Source: Branchiostoma floridae (lineage: Eukaryota > Chordata > Leptocardii > Amphioxiformes > Branchiostomatidae). Taken from it: a DNA stretch of 64,000 nucleotides. A program made the position numbers and the translations under genes. How positions within the stretch are numbered: position 1 is the stretch's first letter; every line of letters begins with the position of its first letter. The notes under the pieces are model-generated. The model was given only the letters and a program-made list of their open reading frames with translations. It had not been told where the DNA came from and searched no databases. The stretch spans positions 8,080,189 to 8,144,188 of the forward strand of contig NC_049982.1 in NCBI RefSeq assembly GCF_000003815.2. The letters run 5' to 3'. Shown here one piece after another: positions 34,362-46,974 of this stretch.

Positions 34362-35683
34362 TGCCAGCTTGTAGCGAGGACGGTCTACAAACTAGAGTCC
34401 AAGTGGATAACGTCACTTTCTGTTACCTACGAGCACTTCCACCCTTCAACAGTAACGAAGGAATGTCTTTCAGTAATTCAAATGCACTGGTTTATAGCAA
34501 GATGACATCGGTGAGCGTCGTTGCCTGGAGAGGCACAAAAATATTGATGGGGGTGGGGGGTGGTGGTTATATTTTGCACCTGTCCCGTTCTCCCACAGTC
34601 ATTGTAAGGTGTAAGGTGTCAATTCCCAACAATGACTCAGCGGCAAAATGTCAACACCACAGTGGCTGGTAAACAGCGGTGCCTTTCATAGTGTCCAGAC
34701 GAGTGTTCCATGTCAATAGGAAGAACGAGGAAATTTGCTTCGTGGAGAACAAGCTGGTGTCACGTTCACTGTCACTGCTGACTTACCCTCCCAATGTCTT
34801 GTCAACTGTAAAGCCAAGATCATTGCTTGTTGTGCAATTGGCAATTAGACTATTTATTCAAATGTATGATAGCTTGGATACCATCTGATTTCTACCGGGG
34901 GCTCCTTATACTCGCTACCACCCCACCCCCCCCCCACACACATACAAAAGATTTTTTTGAAATCGGATGGTACCCGGACCACACTGAGAGAGAGAGAGAG
35001 AGTGAATGGTTTATTCATTTCACATCCATCTTGCGGCTCGAAAGCCGAATTATCAGGCTGTTTACATTGAGTATCGCACTTTATTGCTACACACAAGAAC
35101 ATATTGTACAATTATAACATAAACAATACAATAAGACGTGTGCAGATTCGAGTTCAATATCTAAAAGGCAAATTAAAATAGGGTTAAAACTATACATATT
35201 AAAAGTCTGATCATGCTAATACTGGTTGACTTGGACTATATACAACGTTAGCTAAAAACAGATTGTCCTGACTCCAGGTGGAGTATATACATTGAGTCTA
35301 CAGTTCGTTCAACGACATCAGTGACCAAAATCGGTTGTGTTTGACCCTGGTATCATAATGGGAATATGATACAACATGCAATGGTATGATTTTAAAGAAA
35401 ATGTAACACACAGGGTTTTTTCTAATCCGTTCTTTATCTGTGAAATTCTCATCGTAGTTGTTCAGCAGTCACCCTGAGCATCCAGTGTATTGTTACCACA
35501 ATACCTTCTTGTACATGCTTCGCTGAGCACATTGTCAGGCATAACGTTTGGTCAAGTGGCTGTTTGTGCTGTTTCTTTATTGTATATGATGTGATGTAAA
35601 TACAATAGACAATGCGTTTAAGTAAAGCTACAGCTGTACAGAAATGTTGCAATAAAAGAGCCTATATGTGTGAAACAGTCTGC
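34362..35683. other. Spacer between genes F and G
   Basis: It is much shorter than the other spacers. The gene F upstream block jumps at about 34445 to sequence normally about 0.9-1 kb further out (tgtctttcagtaattcaaat). A small foldback (about 34869-34976, gataccatctgatttc / gaaatcggatggtac), a C-run/(CA)n (34918-34945) and (GA)n (34985-35001) follow. Nothing is recognised in 35010-35640. Confidence 0.5.
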
Positions 35684-35689
35684 TTTATT
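35684..35689 (-). terminator. Poly(A) signal AATAAA of gene G
   Basis: Minus-strand AATAAAGCAGACTG lies about 570 bp after the stop of gene G. Confidence 0.6.
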
Positions 35690-36253
35690 ACTGACTATAG
35701 TTAAATGCCTGATAAGTTCTGCACAATTAATGAATTAGCTAACGTAACATTTGTATTGTTATATTGTTTCACCTCCTTGTGTACATACATAAGTCAAGAT
35801 TTCTCCACTGACAGTGTAGTAACTAAGGACAGCAACACCAGCATACAAAAAGACAAGAATTTATTCATTCTTCTTCACATCATGAAGCCATTGACATGTT
35901 CATCTAGCCACATCGGCTACAATATCAAGCGTAATGCTGTAATCACCAGGACATGGTATTAATATAAAATAGGCTGAACATTGTTGTCACAAGCTCTAAT
36001 CTAAATGGCTATTTCTGAACCCAGCTAGGCCACCTAAAAAAAGCGCAGATAAACACCAAGACAAACGAAAAGACCAGAAACAATGTTTCCATTTCTACTG
36101 AGTTAATTAAATATCAAAGGTAAGACAAAAATGAAGAAAAATACAAAAACTGGTGTTTCACTTCAAACTGCAAAGCAGATACATGTACATGTGCGTCCTG
36201 TTATGTTATGTGTAAATCTGTGCTTTGGAAATCTCCATGTCTGCATGCTGCGT

Positions 36254-39200
36254 CTAGTCACTGGTGCAGTCCCTACAGAGGAGAACAAAAAATGATTTGT
36301 TGTACAGTTGTACATCACTTAATGCACGGTGAAAATCTTCAAATGCCTTTACCGACACTTCCTCTTCTGTGTTGTTCACCTTGTCATAGGTCATCAAGTT
36401 TCCTTGCTGTTTTTGTACCAGGGTTTATTTTTACAGGAAGGGGTTGCTTGCGCCTCGTCGAACAGTGGAACCCATTTCATACGTTTTTTCCGAAAGACGG
36501 GTGCCGCCCCAACCGAGGTGCCCTTCCCCTATAATCTATTGAAAATCACCTTATGTGAAGTCACGTGGAAAGAGAAGACTCCAGTAGTGTACTTACTGTC
36601 CCAAGACCTCCACCCGCATGCTGATGCGATCATTCCATGTCTGCGGCCAGAACCGGACGTGACGTGCAGTTACCGGCGGATCCAACAGGTGGCGCACTTC
36701 AGTGTCCTGATCAGAGTTGCCTGAGAAGACCTGGGATGATATTGTGAAGAGAGGAAAGACGGAAAATGATGGCAAACTATAAAAAGGATTTTTAGAAACA
36801 CATAATGTAATACACACATAATTTCTAAAATTAAAGTAGAACAAGTATATGAATCATAATTGACTAATGTGCCTAAAAGTACGAGAAAATGTGTTTGTTT
36901 GAACTTTTGTTTATTAATGAAATGGTCTAATCGGCCTGAAGGCCGCTTTCATTCAGGTGATGAGGAATAGTTATAAGGGTTAAACAACATATGGCAAAGA
37001 TACAGATTACATAATTTCTAGTCCTAGTAAATATATACACATACACATCATCATCATAGTCACACGGCGTATAACAGCACCGTTGGGGTGGCATACCATT
37101 TCTTCTAGCTGAATACGAGACGGGTATGCGCCAGGTCTTCCGTCCGGGTTTTATTATTATTACACATAAATGTTACAAAACTCATAACAGGGTGCAAGCT
37201 TGAATGTTGGGTTCGTGACCAGCCATCATGGTGGTTTCTCCTTAAGAGTTGAAGATAAGATTTACCAACCTTCTCACGTCCGAATTTGTCCAGATATGTA
37301 GACCACGTGACTCCGTCTGTGCTGAAGCGCAGTTTGTAGGAGGTCACCCACTCAGTCTGATGTCCCGACGAACTGGCAGCTCTACCCTGGGTGATAACTC
37401 CAGCCACAGTAGTCTCTGCTCCCACGTCAACCTTCACAGGAAGAACACGTCATACTGAGAAACATCACTGTCATCAGCGCGGTACAAAATGCCTGCGGTG
37501 TTCAAAATGTCGTCTGTAGTTGCATGATTGTAAGTGTGATTGGTCAACCCTTAAACTTCAATTGGTCATTTGTCCACTAAATTGTCCATGCTGACATTTG
37601 AATCCATATCTTCTGGTTTTTGATATGTTCTACATGTTCTATTAAGAAACAAAGATTACACAAATAATTAGAAAATAAAATAGATAACTGCGTGAGTCAA
37701 CATATATCAATCAAGTGGCTGTCAGTGGAGCTAGGTTATGCCTAGCAGGGAGCGGAAAGCGAACACTGGATAGAGGAAAGTAGCGGGCTGGCGCTAGCTG
37801 AATTGCTGTGAAGAGGAGGAGAAGGGAGTGCAAGTATTTGTACTATGACGATGAGGATACAAAAACATGCCAGAAGACTTGCATGGCACTATTGACATAG
37901 AACAAAAATTATTTGATATGATCAAAAGAGTAATCTATACCCTACAGACTCCACCTACCTGTAGCCATTGCTGCTTGTTGAATTGTTCAGCACACCAGGC
38001 TCCGGCGCCCTCCTGGGAATGAAGGCGAGCTTTGCTGGCGGCACAACTGCCAGTATTGTACTGACTGGATGTAGTAATGTGGCCATCAGGAATAGCGCCG
38101 CTCTCCATACCCAGTGGTACTGCAGTGCACGGCTTCTATATACAGGATATGCATTCACTGATGGTAAATGCCATGTTACCCATCATCCCTGGACCATCGG
38201 GCACAATACAAAGTTGTCCAGATACAAACATTTGTAGCTTGATATGAATTTACGACTTCCTTAAAAACGTTCCCCTCGAGCTCAAGTTTAGCTCCGAACA
38301 AATGAATGGCATCCTCCTAACGCCCGGTCCCCAACGGCATTATTAACACAAGTCGTTTTGACACGACTGTGGTCCCTCTGCGTAGGAGAATGAATGAATG
38401 AATGAATGAATGAATGAATGAATGAATGAATGAATGAATGAATGAATGAATGAATGAATGAATGAATGAATGAATGAATGAATGAATGAATGAATGAATG
38501 AATGAATGAATGAATGAATGAATGAATGAATGACATTACCATGAAATAATAACTAAAGAACACACCCTACCTGTTGGCAGGATTGTCCTCCACACCCTCC
38601 ACATACACCAGCCGGCCCGGCAGGACCTGGAGGCCCGGGAACACCATCACGGCCGTCCCGCCCGTCTCGTCCGGCCGGTCCCTCAGGACCCCGGAAGGGA
38701 CCTGCAAAATTTGAATATCGATTTATATCTACACTGTTTATATCATTAGTGGCAAAAGGATATTGGTGACAGTGCGTTTCATGTCGCCACTTCTTAACAA
38801 AGTAAAGGTACGTACAGACACCTAAGGGGCTACGTCGACGAGCACTTTAATTTGGGATTTTAGAAAACGTAACAGAAAACTTTTCCAATACTGCAATAGA
38901 AAACGTAACACAACATAACAACCATATATCGTGAATTTGACACAAGACGTATGTCAAGTACTGACAGTGCAAGCTTCGAGTCTAACAAGGCGAAATTGTG
39001 AATAAGAATCGGAAAGGGACATATATAATAAGAAACGTTACATAAAAACGAACTTTCAAGTCAAGTCCCAACAAAACGCCGATAACCTACATACCGTATG
39101 GTGTGACGGAGTTGGGGGATCGCCTGTACCTCCACAAGGTGGCGTTGTGTTCAGGGACACTGTCAACTTTGTTCGACTTCTCGCCCTTTATAAAAAAAAA

Positions 39201-40014
39201 TGCAGGTTTATAAGACTTTTTATTTAGCTGCTTGTCTTGGCTCTTGAGTATTCCTAATTGCTATAACATCTCAAGAAGGCAAATAAACAGGGAACCAATG
39301 GCCTAAACATTTGCCGGTAAACATTTACAAACCACCGTGCATCGCTGTATGATGATAGCATTTCAGACACACAAGAAGTAGAACAAAAACTCAATTTTCT
39401 TCTAACTACAGACCTAATGCCGAGATGTTAAGGCTAAGAAGCCAGTGTTGTTATAAGGTTAACTTTAAAACAGCAACATATTCACGGTTCATTGAACTTA
39501 CAGCCATGCACTGTCAGAATTTACTTCCGTGTTGTAGCGAGCTACTGGCAAAAAGTACCTCTCGAAAGTTGTGTTCCTCAGCATGCCCGAGTTGGAACTT
39601 GGTTTCCAGCACAGCCAGTCTCTCCCTCAGAGACGCCCCGTCAGCTTTCTCCTTCTGTAACTCCGCACGTTCGCTGTCTAATTGAGTCTGCAGGGACGAC
39701 AGGTGGATTTTCAGGGCCGTCACTTCCTCCTTGTGCGAGGACGCTTCCTCCTTGTCTCCTCTAGCGGCGCTTTGCTTGATCTCCATGGCCAAGGTACGAT
39801 CCTTCAGCATCAGGATCTGGTCTTTCAGTTGAGACACGTCTTTCGAGGACTTCTCACGGACATGCTTAACTTCGTGAGCGAGGAAGACGAGGGCCGCCAC
39901 CAGCAGCACCCCCGCCCCGGCCGCCACGGCCACCGTCACCGGTCGGGCCGCGGGTCGGTCTCGGCGGGCCCGGCCGGTAACTTCGCTTACGTTAAGCAGC
40001 TTCTCCGAGCTCAT
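36254..40014 (-). CDS. Gene G: type II membrane collagen-stalk protein with F5/8C head
   Basis: Exons 39559-40014, 39095-39185, 38571-38701, 37959-38132, 37270-37431, 36597-36730 and 36254-36272 total 1167 nt (388 residues). Residues 1-152: [12 protein letters not shown], basic RARRDR, transmembrane helix, coiled coil. Residues 153-182: WRYRR, still R-X-R-R. Residues 183-226: collagen; one knot Gly is Val ([11 protein letters not shown]). Residues 227-388: F5/8C domain ([50 protein letters not shown]). The mini-exon reads DCTSD, keeping the closing cysteine. The head is closest to gene C (same 58-codon first exon and similar introns). The upstream CCAAT is changed to TCAAT. Confidence 0.87.
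38388..38533. repeat. (GAAT)36 microsatellite in an intron of gene G
   Basis: There are 146 bp of perfect GAAT repeat between the collagen exon and F5/8C exon 1. The same place in gene C (about 16650-16690) has only short gaatgaatga runs. The FIHS-repeat frame on the other strand is an artefact. Confidence 0.97.
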
Positions 40015-40518
40015 TGTCAGCTTGTAGCGAGAACAGACTGACAGAGAAAGGACAAATCTATAACGTCACTTTCTGTTACCTGAGAGCACTTCCACTTTCA
40101 ACAGTTGGGACTTGAAGTAAGAATAAATACCCTGTGAGAATAGTGCGCATTTTACAGCAACGTTTCAGGGTATAGAAGCATTGACTGATTGAGGTGTACA
40201 GGTATAAGGTGTCATTTCCCAACAATGCCAACTGTGCACCTGACTCCACAAAATCAACACGACAGCAGGTTGTAAACAGTAGTGTCTTTTTCCAAACGAT
40301 TGTTCCATGCCAATAATCTGAAAGGAACGGACGATGAAATTTGGTGTCATCGTTCCATTTCCCCGATACAATGTGAGACAATGGTTTGTTTTGTAAAGAG
40401 CTGGTACTCTCCAAGCAGAACATGTTATTTCAAGTTGTTAACGTCCCATTTTCAGAAATTGACGTACAATTCCTCATCAGTATATCAAATGATCAACATT
40501 TACCCGTCTGTCCCCTAA

Positions 40519-41036
40519 GGCCACAGCAAGTAAATTTTATGGATGACATCCTCTGCAGACTGCAAAATAGTGCGATAGGGCGAAAAAAACAAGATGGGTG
40601 AAAAAAAAAAACAAGATGGTTACATTTTCAAAAATAGGCACTATAAAGTTGTGATTACTGTTGTAAAAAGAATTAATGGGACAAAACATGGTATCAGAGC
40701 CAACAAGGCATTAATTCCTATATGTACTGGTGTGGTAAAAGTGACACTAGTGTGGTAGACTGGCATCACCAACAAAGTCGGTAACCACACTCATAGCTTA
40801 CATATTGGTGTCGCTTTTACAACTATCCAATAACTTTCATTTCTACAATTACAGTCCTCGGTACCTTGCAAGTGTCACTTCTACAAGTACAATTATTAGG
40901 CTATATAACACAATATATTTGCACATTTTGTACTTTATCGTCATGTTGACCATCCCTCCTTGTTTTGTTTTTTTCTGAAATCAGGCGAAAATTAATGCGC
41001 GCGTGATGTCATCCATAACATTTACTTGCTGTGGCC
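40519..41036. mobile_element. MITE, GGCCACAGCAA family, copy 1
   Basis: Inverted ends GGCCACAGCAAGTAAATTTT / ..TTTACTTGCTGTGGCC are flanked by TAA on both sides; 518 bp with no coding frame. A TAA target duplication and GG-starting ends fit PIF/Harbinger. A related copy is at 57351-57862. Confidence 0.85.
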
Positions 41037-41108
41037 TAATTTACAAAACCTGAAACGCGTGATGTATGACACGTATAGCGTCCGTAAATAGGTCCAGATA
41101 ATGAAATC

Positions 41109-41114
41109 TTTATT
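41109..41114 (-). terminator. Poly(A) signal AATAAA of gene H
   Basis: Minus-strand GTCAATAAAGATTTC lies about 680 bp after the stop of gene H, with no other coding signal between. Confidence 0.5.
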
Positions 41115-41794
41115 GACACGACAAAAGTACAGCAACTTTCGCAAGGTCTATAATAACTACTTATACAACTAAGCAGACATATGTGAATATCTACAGGTAT
41201 GAATAAGTCAACATATTGGGTCTAGCATTTCATTTACGCTATTGGTTCTACGGTATAAAGATATACACACACACGAGTACGGGTCTACAAGTGTTCACAG
41301 TACCTAATGTTTGGTATTGCGACTATGATTAGTACACCTTATGGAATATATCAAAGGGCATTTCTATCTACCCAAAGATGTGGTATTCGGTATTTACACT
41401 AAAATTGCCATTAGCTAACTATCTTCTTCAGTAGAACTCGAAGCGTAGTGCTTGAGACGACGCGTTCTGCTTTTCTCTTTACCTTGCAATGCGGCTTTAA
41501 TTTGCTACGAAAATATCATGCACACGGGATAAGCACCATATGAACTACACATCTCTTTATGTGTGTTGTGTTCTGATATTAAACACCACAATCAAGTTAG
41601 TGTGCTTGTGAAAAATCAAGGTATATCATAATTAATAGATACATTTGCAAACTGATTTTCTCAGCCTATGAAGCATCGAATGAAGATTCTAAAGCCGCGC
41701 CAGGCCACGATGAGAATCCTGAAATATATGGCTCTCTTCATACTTCCAGGGTCGTACTCAATTGCTGGCCTGTAAACAATGTACCAGTGATCGT

Positions 41795-44700
41795 CTAACT
41801 GTACACATCGTCCTGTCCACGCGCCCGGTTACAGTTAGGGCCGTTGCTGCTGCAGTCAAACGTGTCGAGCATGTTATCGAAATCCTGCACCATGGACGGC
41901 ATCGCCTCGGGGGCGGTGGCAGGGTTGTTATTGAAGCCCACCACATCTGCTCGCAGGCTTGCAACAGGACCTACGGAGATTAAATGTCAAGGCTTTAAGC
42001 TAGTCACCTATACCTTTTACATAAGATCAGGCCTACATGGCTTCTTCTTACCTCCACATTTGGTAGACGGCTTTGAAGAGGACATAAGGAATGTCTCTTC
42101 GAAAAAAATCACATTGTCGACTCAGGAAAAAATGTGTAAACAGCCAGTTTACTAGCACCTTCGACAGGAAGGTTATGTTTCCGGCAATGTTCTTGCGCGT
42201 GCGCGCATGTGTGCTTGTGTGTATGTGTGTGTCTGTGCCTGTATCTATAACGTTATCTATATCTGTGTGTCTATATGATCATGATAACAATCAAAGGTAC
42301 CCACCTTGAAGATAGTCGTCCTCACCAAGATTTTCCAAATCTGGAGCGGCAAAAGCCACCAGTCGCTCCTCTCCACCACTGTCCGCGTCGTAGACTAGGC
42401 TTGTCACATTCCCTACACGGCTCCAGTGTGTGGCTTCTCTTCTGCGCCTGGTCCCATTGCCGCCCGTGATAGGTCCTTCCCTTCCGCTGAAGGGAATCAA
42501 GCCTACCAAAAGTCAGGAAAAGTGAGACGTTGCAATATTATCTAAAGATAAGTGGAAAGCTTCTAATTCAAAAGGTAACAACTATTAAAAACTGTAACGT
42601 TAGACATTTAAATTGGAGAATAATATACCGGATGATATTCCTTTTGAAATATCGACTTACCCACATCACGTAAGTCTTCAAGGTCCCTCAGCACATTGCT
42701 CAGCCCGAGTTTCCTAAGAAACCCCGGAGAAGACCTTGTCAGAGCCGTTATTTCAGGGTGTAAGACGTCGTAGTTAACACATGCGTCTGTGGAGTAGTTG
42801 TCGTCTGCTGACGGACCGTAGAGAGGACGCACCAGACAGGACGCTGTGGCAAGATTATCATAAGGAATGAGCTAAGATCTGATTCCAATGCCGTGGAACA
42901 TCCTGGAGAAATTTTAAAAATTGAGTTGCAATAATATGTAATTAAAATCTATTTCACAGTGAAATCCTTCATAGCCATCAGCACAGTAGCAGGTGTAACC
43001 GCCAGCGCGGTCGATACAAAATCCGCCATTTTAATTTGAAACGTCGAAGAATGACTGGGGGGCACTCCTAGTATCCGGTAGTCCAAGGGGACAAATTTGT
43101 GGCTTCGTAGCCCGACCGGGGCTACATCCCTGGCGGGCACCAGTGCTGTGAGTGTGAATGCTTCTTGAACAACAAATCGTGTACATGATTTTCAAAAGTA
43201 AGAAAAGAAATGTCTCATTAGGAAAGTAATATCTGTATATGGTGCAGAATAAAGTGTTTTTTTTCTATTTCAGAACTAACCTGTTTGATAGCTGTGACTT
43301 CTTCCACACACCCCGCAGCACCCACCAGGAGGCCCGGGCGGCCCGGGAACACCATCACGGCCGTCCCGCCCGTCTCGTCCGGACGGTCCCTCAGGACCCC
43401 GGAAGGGACCTGTGGCAGTTGTAGTGAGGTTTACAGTTACATTTGACAGATACACAGGTACAGATGGTGTAGCAGTAGCATCCGTTAGTGTATAAATCGT
43501 TATAAATACATCAGCCCGGGACAAACTACACTACACTAGCTAATGGCAGTTTTTAAGGTGAGACGAGTAACAATATCAACAATTCCCTTCACCCTGCCAC
43601 CAGTTGTAAAACGTTAGCGTCTTCGTAAAAAATGCAGAGATCAAGTGATCTTTATTTTTGAAATATCACTGTTGTTATTCCAGGTGTGTTCGAGTGGAAA
43701 GAACCATGTCTGCCCACCTAAGCCGTAGGGTGTTGTGATGGTGTTTGCAGCTCTCTTGGACCGTCGCATGGGGGCGCTGTGATCTCCAAGCTTGACGTCA
43801 TCACCGACATGACTCGGTTTCACGTCGGGATCAGTCTCCTGTTGTAAAACAAACAAATGTTCAAAATTTACGATCAGACAGTATATACAACAAGTTCTCT
43901 TACAATTCCATACCATCACCGCAATACTAACACTGTTTACAGCTATCTAAAGTTGAAAAACCAGACATGTCGAGTTTTTGCCGGATGGTTACCTTTGAGG
44001 TATGGGTGACCCAACGTGCCCAATTAATCTGCGGTGTTCATGCGTATGATATATACATGAATACATATTCAGACATTATTGTTGTTTTCAATGATATGAG
44101 ACAATTGTGATTCTGAGCGCTATCACAGAATTTTACCATAAAGTAAGGGAAAGGTTATGTAAAATTCTAAGAGTTGATGGAAGAATGACATATCTAAGGT
44201 GTGAGATTATAGCATTATGTATGCTTAAGTATGCTGTATTGAACACCCTAACCTGGTCATAATAAGCAAATCTAATATAAATGGAGTGAAGAACTTTACC
44301 TAAAGCTTACTATGATGTAACATTGTGTTAACATTGTTGTTATCGAAACGGAAGAATCTGTGTTGCATCCTTACCTCATGAGAGGTTCGGTAGATTGGTT
44401 GTTCTTCATTTTTGAATCCGAGTTGGAACTTGGTTTCCAGCACAGCCAGTCTCTCTCTCAAAGACGTCCCGTCAGCTTTCTCCTTCTGTAACTCCGTCTT
44501 CAGTAACGACAGTTGAATTTTTAGGGCCGTCACTTCCTCGTTGTCTCCAGTAGCGGCGTCCTGCTTGATCTCCATAGCCAAGGTACGCTCCTTCAGCGCC
44601 AGGATCTGGTCATTTGCCTTTACTAGTTGATCCTCCAGTTGAATTGCGTTCCCCCGAATATATTTGACTTCGTGAGCTAGGAAGGCAAGGGCCGCCACCA

Positions 44701-44812
44701 CCAGCGCCCCCGCCCCGGCCGCCACGGCTACCGTCACCGGTCGGGCCGCGGGTCGGTCTCGGCGGGCCCGGCCGGCAACTTCGCTTACGTGTAGCAGCTT
44801 CTCCGAGCTCAT
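41795..44812 (-). CDS. Gene H: type II membrane collagen-stalk protein with an unrecognised head
   Basis: Exons 44375-44812, 43718-43838, 43281-43409, 42661-42843, 42305-42502 and 41795-41970 total 1245 nt (414 residues) in continuous frame. Residues 1-146: MSSEKLLHVSEV, transmembrane helix, coiled coil. Residues 147-187: RRSKR site. Residues 188-229: collagen, ending GGCCGVCGRSHSYQT in phase 1. The head (230-414) spans three phase-1 exons: CLVRPLYGPSADDNYSTDAC; GNGTRRRREATHWSRV with ERLVAFAAPDLENLGEDD; ADVVGFNNNPATAPEAMPS, ending DCSSNGPNCNRARGQDDVYS. It has four cysteines, acidic stretches and a second basic RRRR run. I do not recognise this module. Frame continuity over three exons argues that it is real. 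Confidence 0.72.
42951..43029 (-). pseudogene. EGF-like domain relic in an intron of gene H
   Basis: One frame reads NGGFCIDRAGGYTCYCADGY then EGFHCEI, a clear second half of an EGF module (C-x8-C-x-C-x8-C). Immediately upstream is an in-frame TAA, the first cysteines are out of frame (GAGTGCCCC), and no donor follows GAAATAG. It is therefore not a usable exon. Confidence 0.6.
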
Positions 44813-46437
44813 AGCGAGAATGTGACTTGGCGTGACAACAAACCCTTAAATTTCTCACGTTGACTGTAGACAATTTTCTACCTGACTGAGGACAGTGTGG
44901 CAGTGTCAGATACCGAAATGCGCAGCTGATATGAAGAATACCAGTGGTCGAAGGTCATTGGTTAGAACACCTGTGGCATTCAATTATATTCATGCATGAC
45001 ATCTGATTAGTTGGTTGGTGTTACGTAAAACGTTTTACTAACGATGTGAACTATGCTCTTCTCATGACGGTTTACATAAAACTCTGAGACAATTTCTTGA
45101 CACATCTTATGACGGCGCAGGCGACGTATCATAATTCCTCCTTCGTGAAAAGTTTCGTTCCGATCCGTTCAGCATTAGGAGGTCCTTCGGCGGTCTTAAG
45201 CATACATTTTCTCTTGAAAATTACAACACTGCATCAGTAAACTAATTCTGTCCAGGTAAACACTCGCATGTATACGTGACCTTTTCCTACTTGAATGAAT
45301 ACACCGGCACATCATGACTCGATGTTCACTGCCACTGGCCCAATCCCAACACATAGCGCAGATCGGTCCGAGAGTTAACTGAACACACCATTTCATTTCA
45401 AACAAACCTGACGAACGAAGAAGAGAAAGGCACACTTACATCCATTAACGAGGAAACGACGGCAGAAAGAAAATAAAATAAGTCAAGTCGAAAATTACTA
45501 AATCACAGCAGCCTGGGGCCAGATTGAGACGTTTTAGGAAGGTCAGAAAGGCGAGAAAATATTTCTTTCAAAGATCTAATTTGTTATTGGAGACGTGCAG
45601 TCACAGTTACTAAGTTTCCCAAACGTACAGTCCATGTCATGTTTTAAATACACGTATAAAGACAGGAGGATAAAACCTGCTTTTAGCATGTGTCCTTGAT
45701 GTCTGATATACAGCATTCCCATTAGGAATTCATGACCTCCTCGTTTACAATCATGAACATACCCCCTACGAATCAAGTATTTGCCTTCTTGGAACCTGCT
45801 TGGTATGAAGCGATAAAGGTTCTTCTTCGAAGTGCTAAGCGAAGGAGAGGGGGAAATGGTGGCGTGATGCCATCAGTATGTAGTGTCTTCGTCTGATTTG
45901 AACAGGTTTTTAGACACTGGCACCTATCCGGTCTTTGTGTTTTATGGACCTATGCTAGTCTATCACGACATAAGGCGTGTAACTGTTACTAGTACTTAAA
46001 CTCCGCAAGTATGGCTTCAGCTAAGCAGCAGATGCAGACGTAGTAATGTAATGAATAACAGGCGATCAGACAACTTTATGAAGTTCTACCCAACATCTGC
46101 TTAGAGATTACTGACAAGCACGTAAAGAGAGAGGCAACAAAGATCAGCAGCAGAGCTGACTTTTGCTCACTACAAAATACATTTCTGATGCCATGGCTAG
46201 ATTATCTGAGAGATAATACATTTTAACAATTAGTATACATGAAATCATATGCTATGTATTCTTACTTACATGTATCTTTAAGGTTTTAAGGTTTTTTTAT
46301 CCAGAAGAAAGCTGGAGCTTCAAGATGCAATGAGGTATTGAGGTATTTGAAGATGTGGTGAGCATAGGGGCACCTTTGGATTAACTACGTACAAATGATT
46401 CCAGCCAAGCATATGACAATACAAGTGCTGAAGATTG
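44813..46437. other. Spacer between genes H and I
   Basis: The first part (about 44990-45300) is a block conserved upstream of genes A, I and J (ttagttggttggtgttacg, ggaggtcctt, cactcgcatgtatacgtgac). It probably contains the promoter. No coding or repeat structure is recognised in 45300-46430. Confidence 0.5.
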
Positions 46438-46443
46438 TTTATT
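46438..46443 (-). terminator. Poly(A) signal AATAAA of gene I
   Basis: Minus-strand AATAAACAATCTTCAGCAC, as after genes B and J. The 3' UTR would be about 1.07 kb because of a foldback insertion. Confidence 0.55.
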
Positions 46444-46974
46444 GCGTAGTACATGGAATTCGCACAAATCTTCCAGAGACAAAATGAACATACAAAAATG
46501 AAACAATACTCACTTGTTTACTGTATAGCACGATAAAAATCATGTTGAAACAATTCCAAAATGACTAAAGAAATATGCCTTTGTTGATAGAGCATGCAGC
46601 ACTTAAATCCCACAAAGACCACCAACAAACTTAAGGACCACAGAATACTGCATTGTCAATTGTACAGCATAGTTTTCCTGTTCACAAATTAACAATAAAT
46701 TGTTCTAGTTTCTTTCCAAGTTGAGGTGATGAAAAGCATCTTGATTATGAATAGTTGCACACAGCAAAGGAAACGTGTCTGAAACTAGTGTCTAATGAAG
46801 GAGTAATATTTTGAAACAAAAGTAGATTCAGAATAGATCTATATCTAGCTTTATAGGGCCTTCACACTGAAACCGAATTAACAGGGATCAAGCAGAACCA
46901 GTCGGAATGAAGTATTTGCAAAATTCCTGCCACATTCGGGGTCATTCGGGTGGGAATTCCAAATGGACCTTATA

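Noticed and set aside
38288-38563. Minus-strand protein of repeated F-I-H-S
   Set aside because: It is the translation of a GAAT microsatellite in an intron.
42949-43140. EGF domain as a working exon of gene H
   Set aside because: It has an in-frame stop, out-of-frame first cysteines and no donor, while the flanking exons join perfectly without it.
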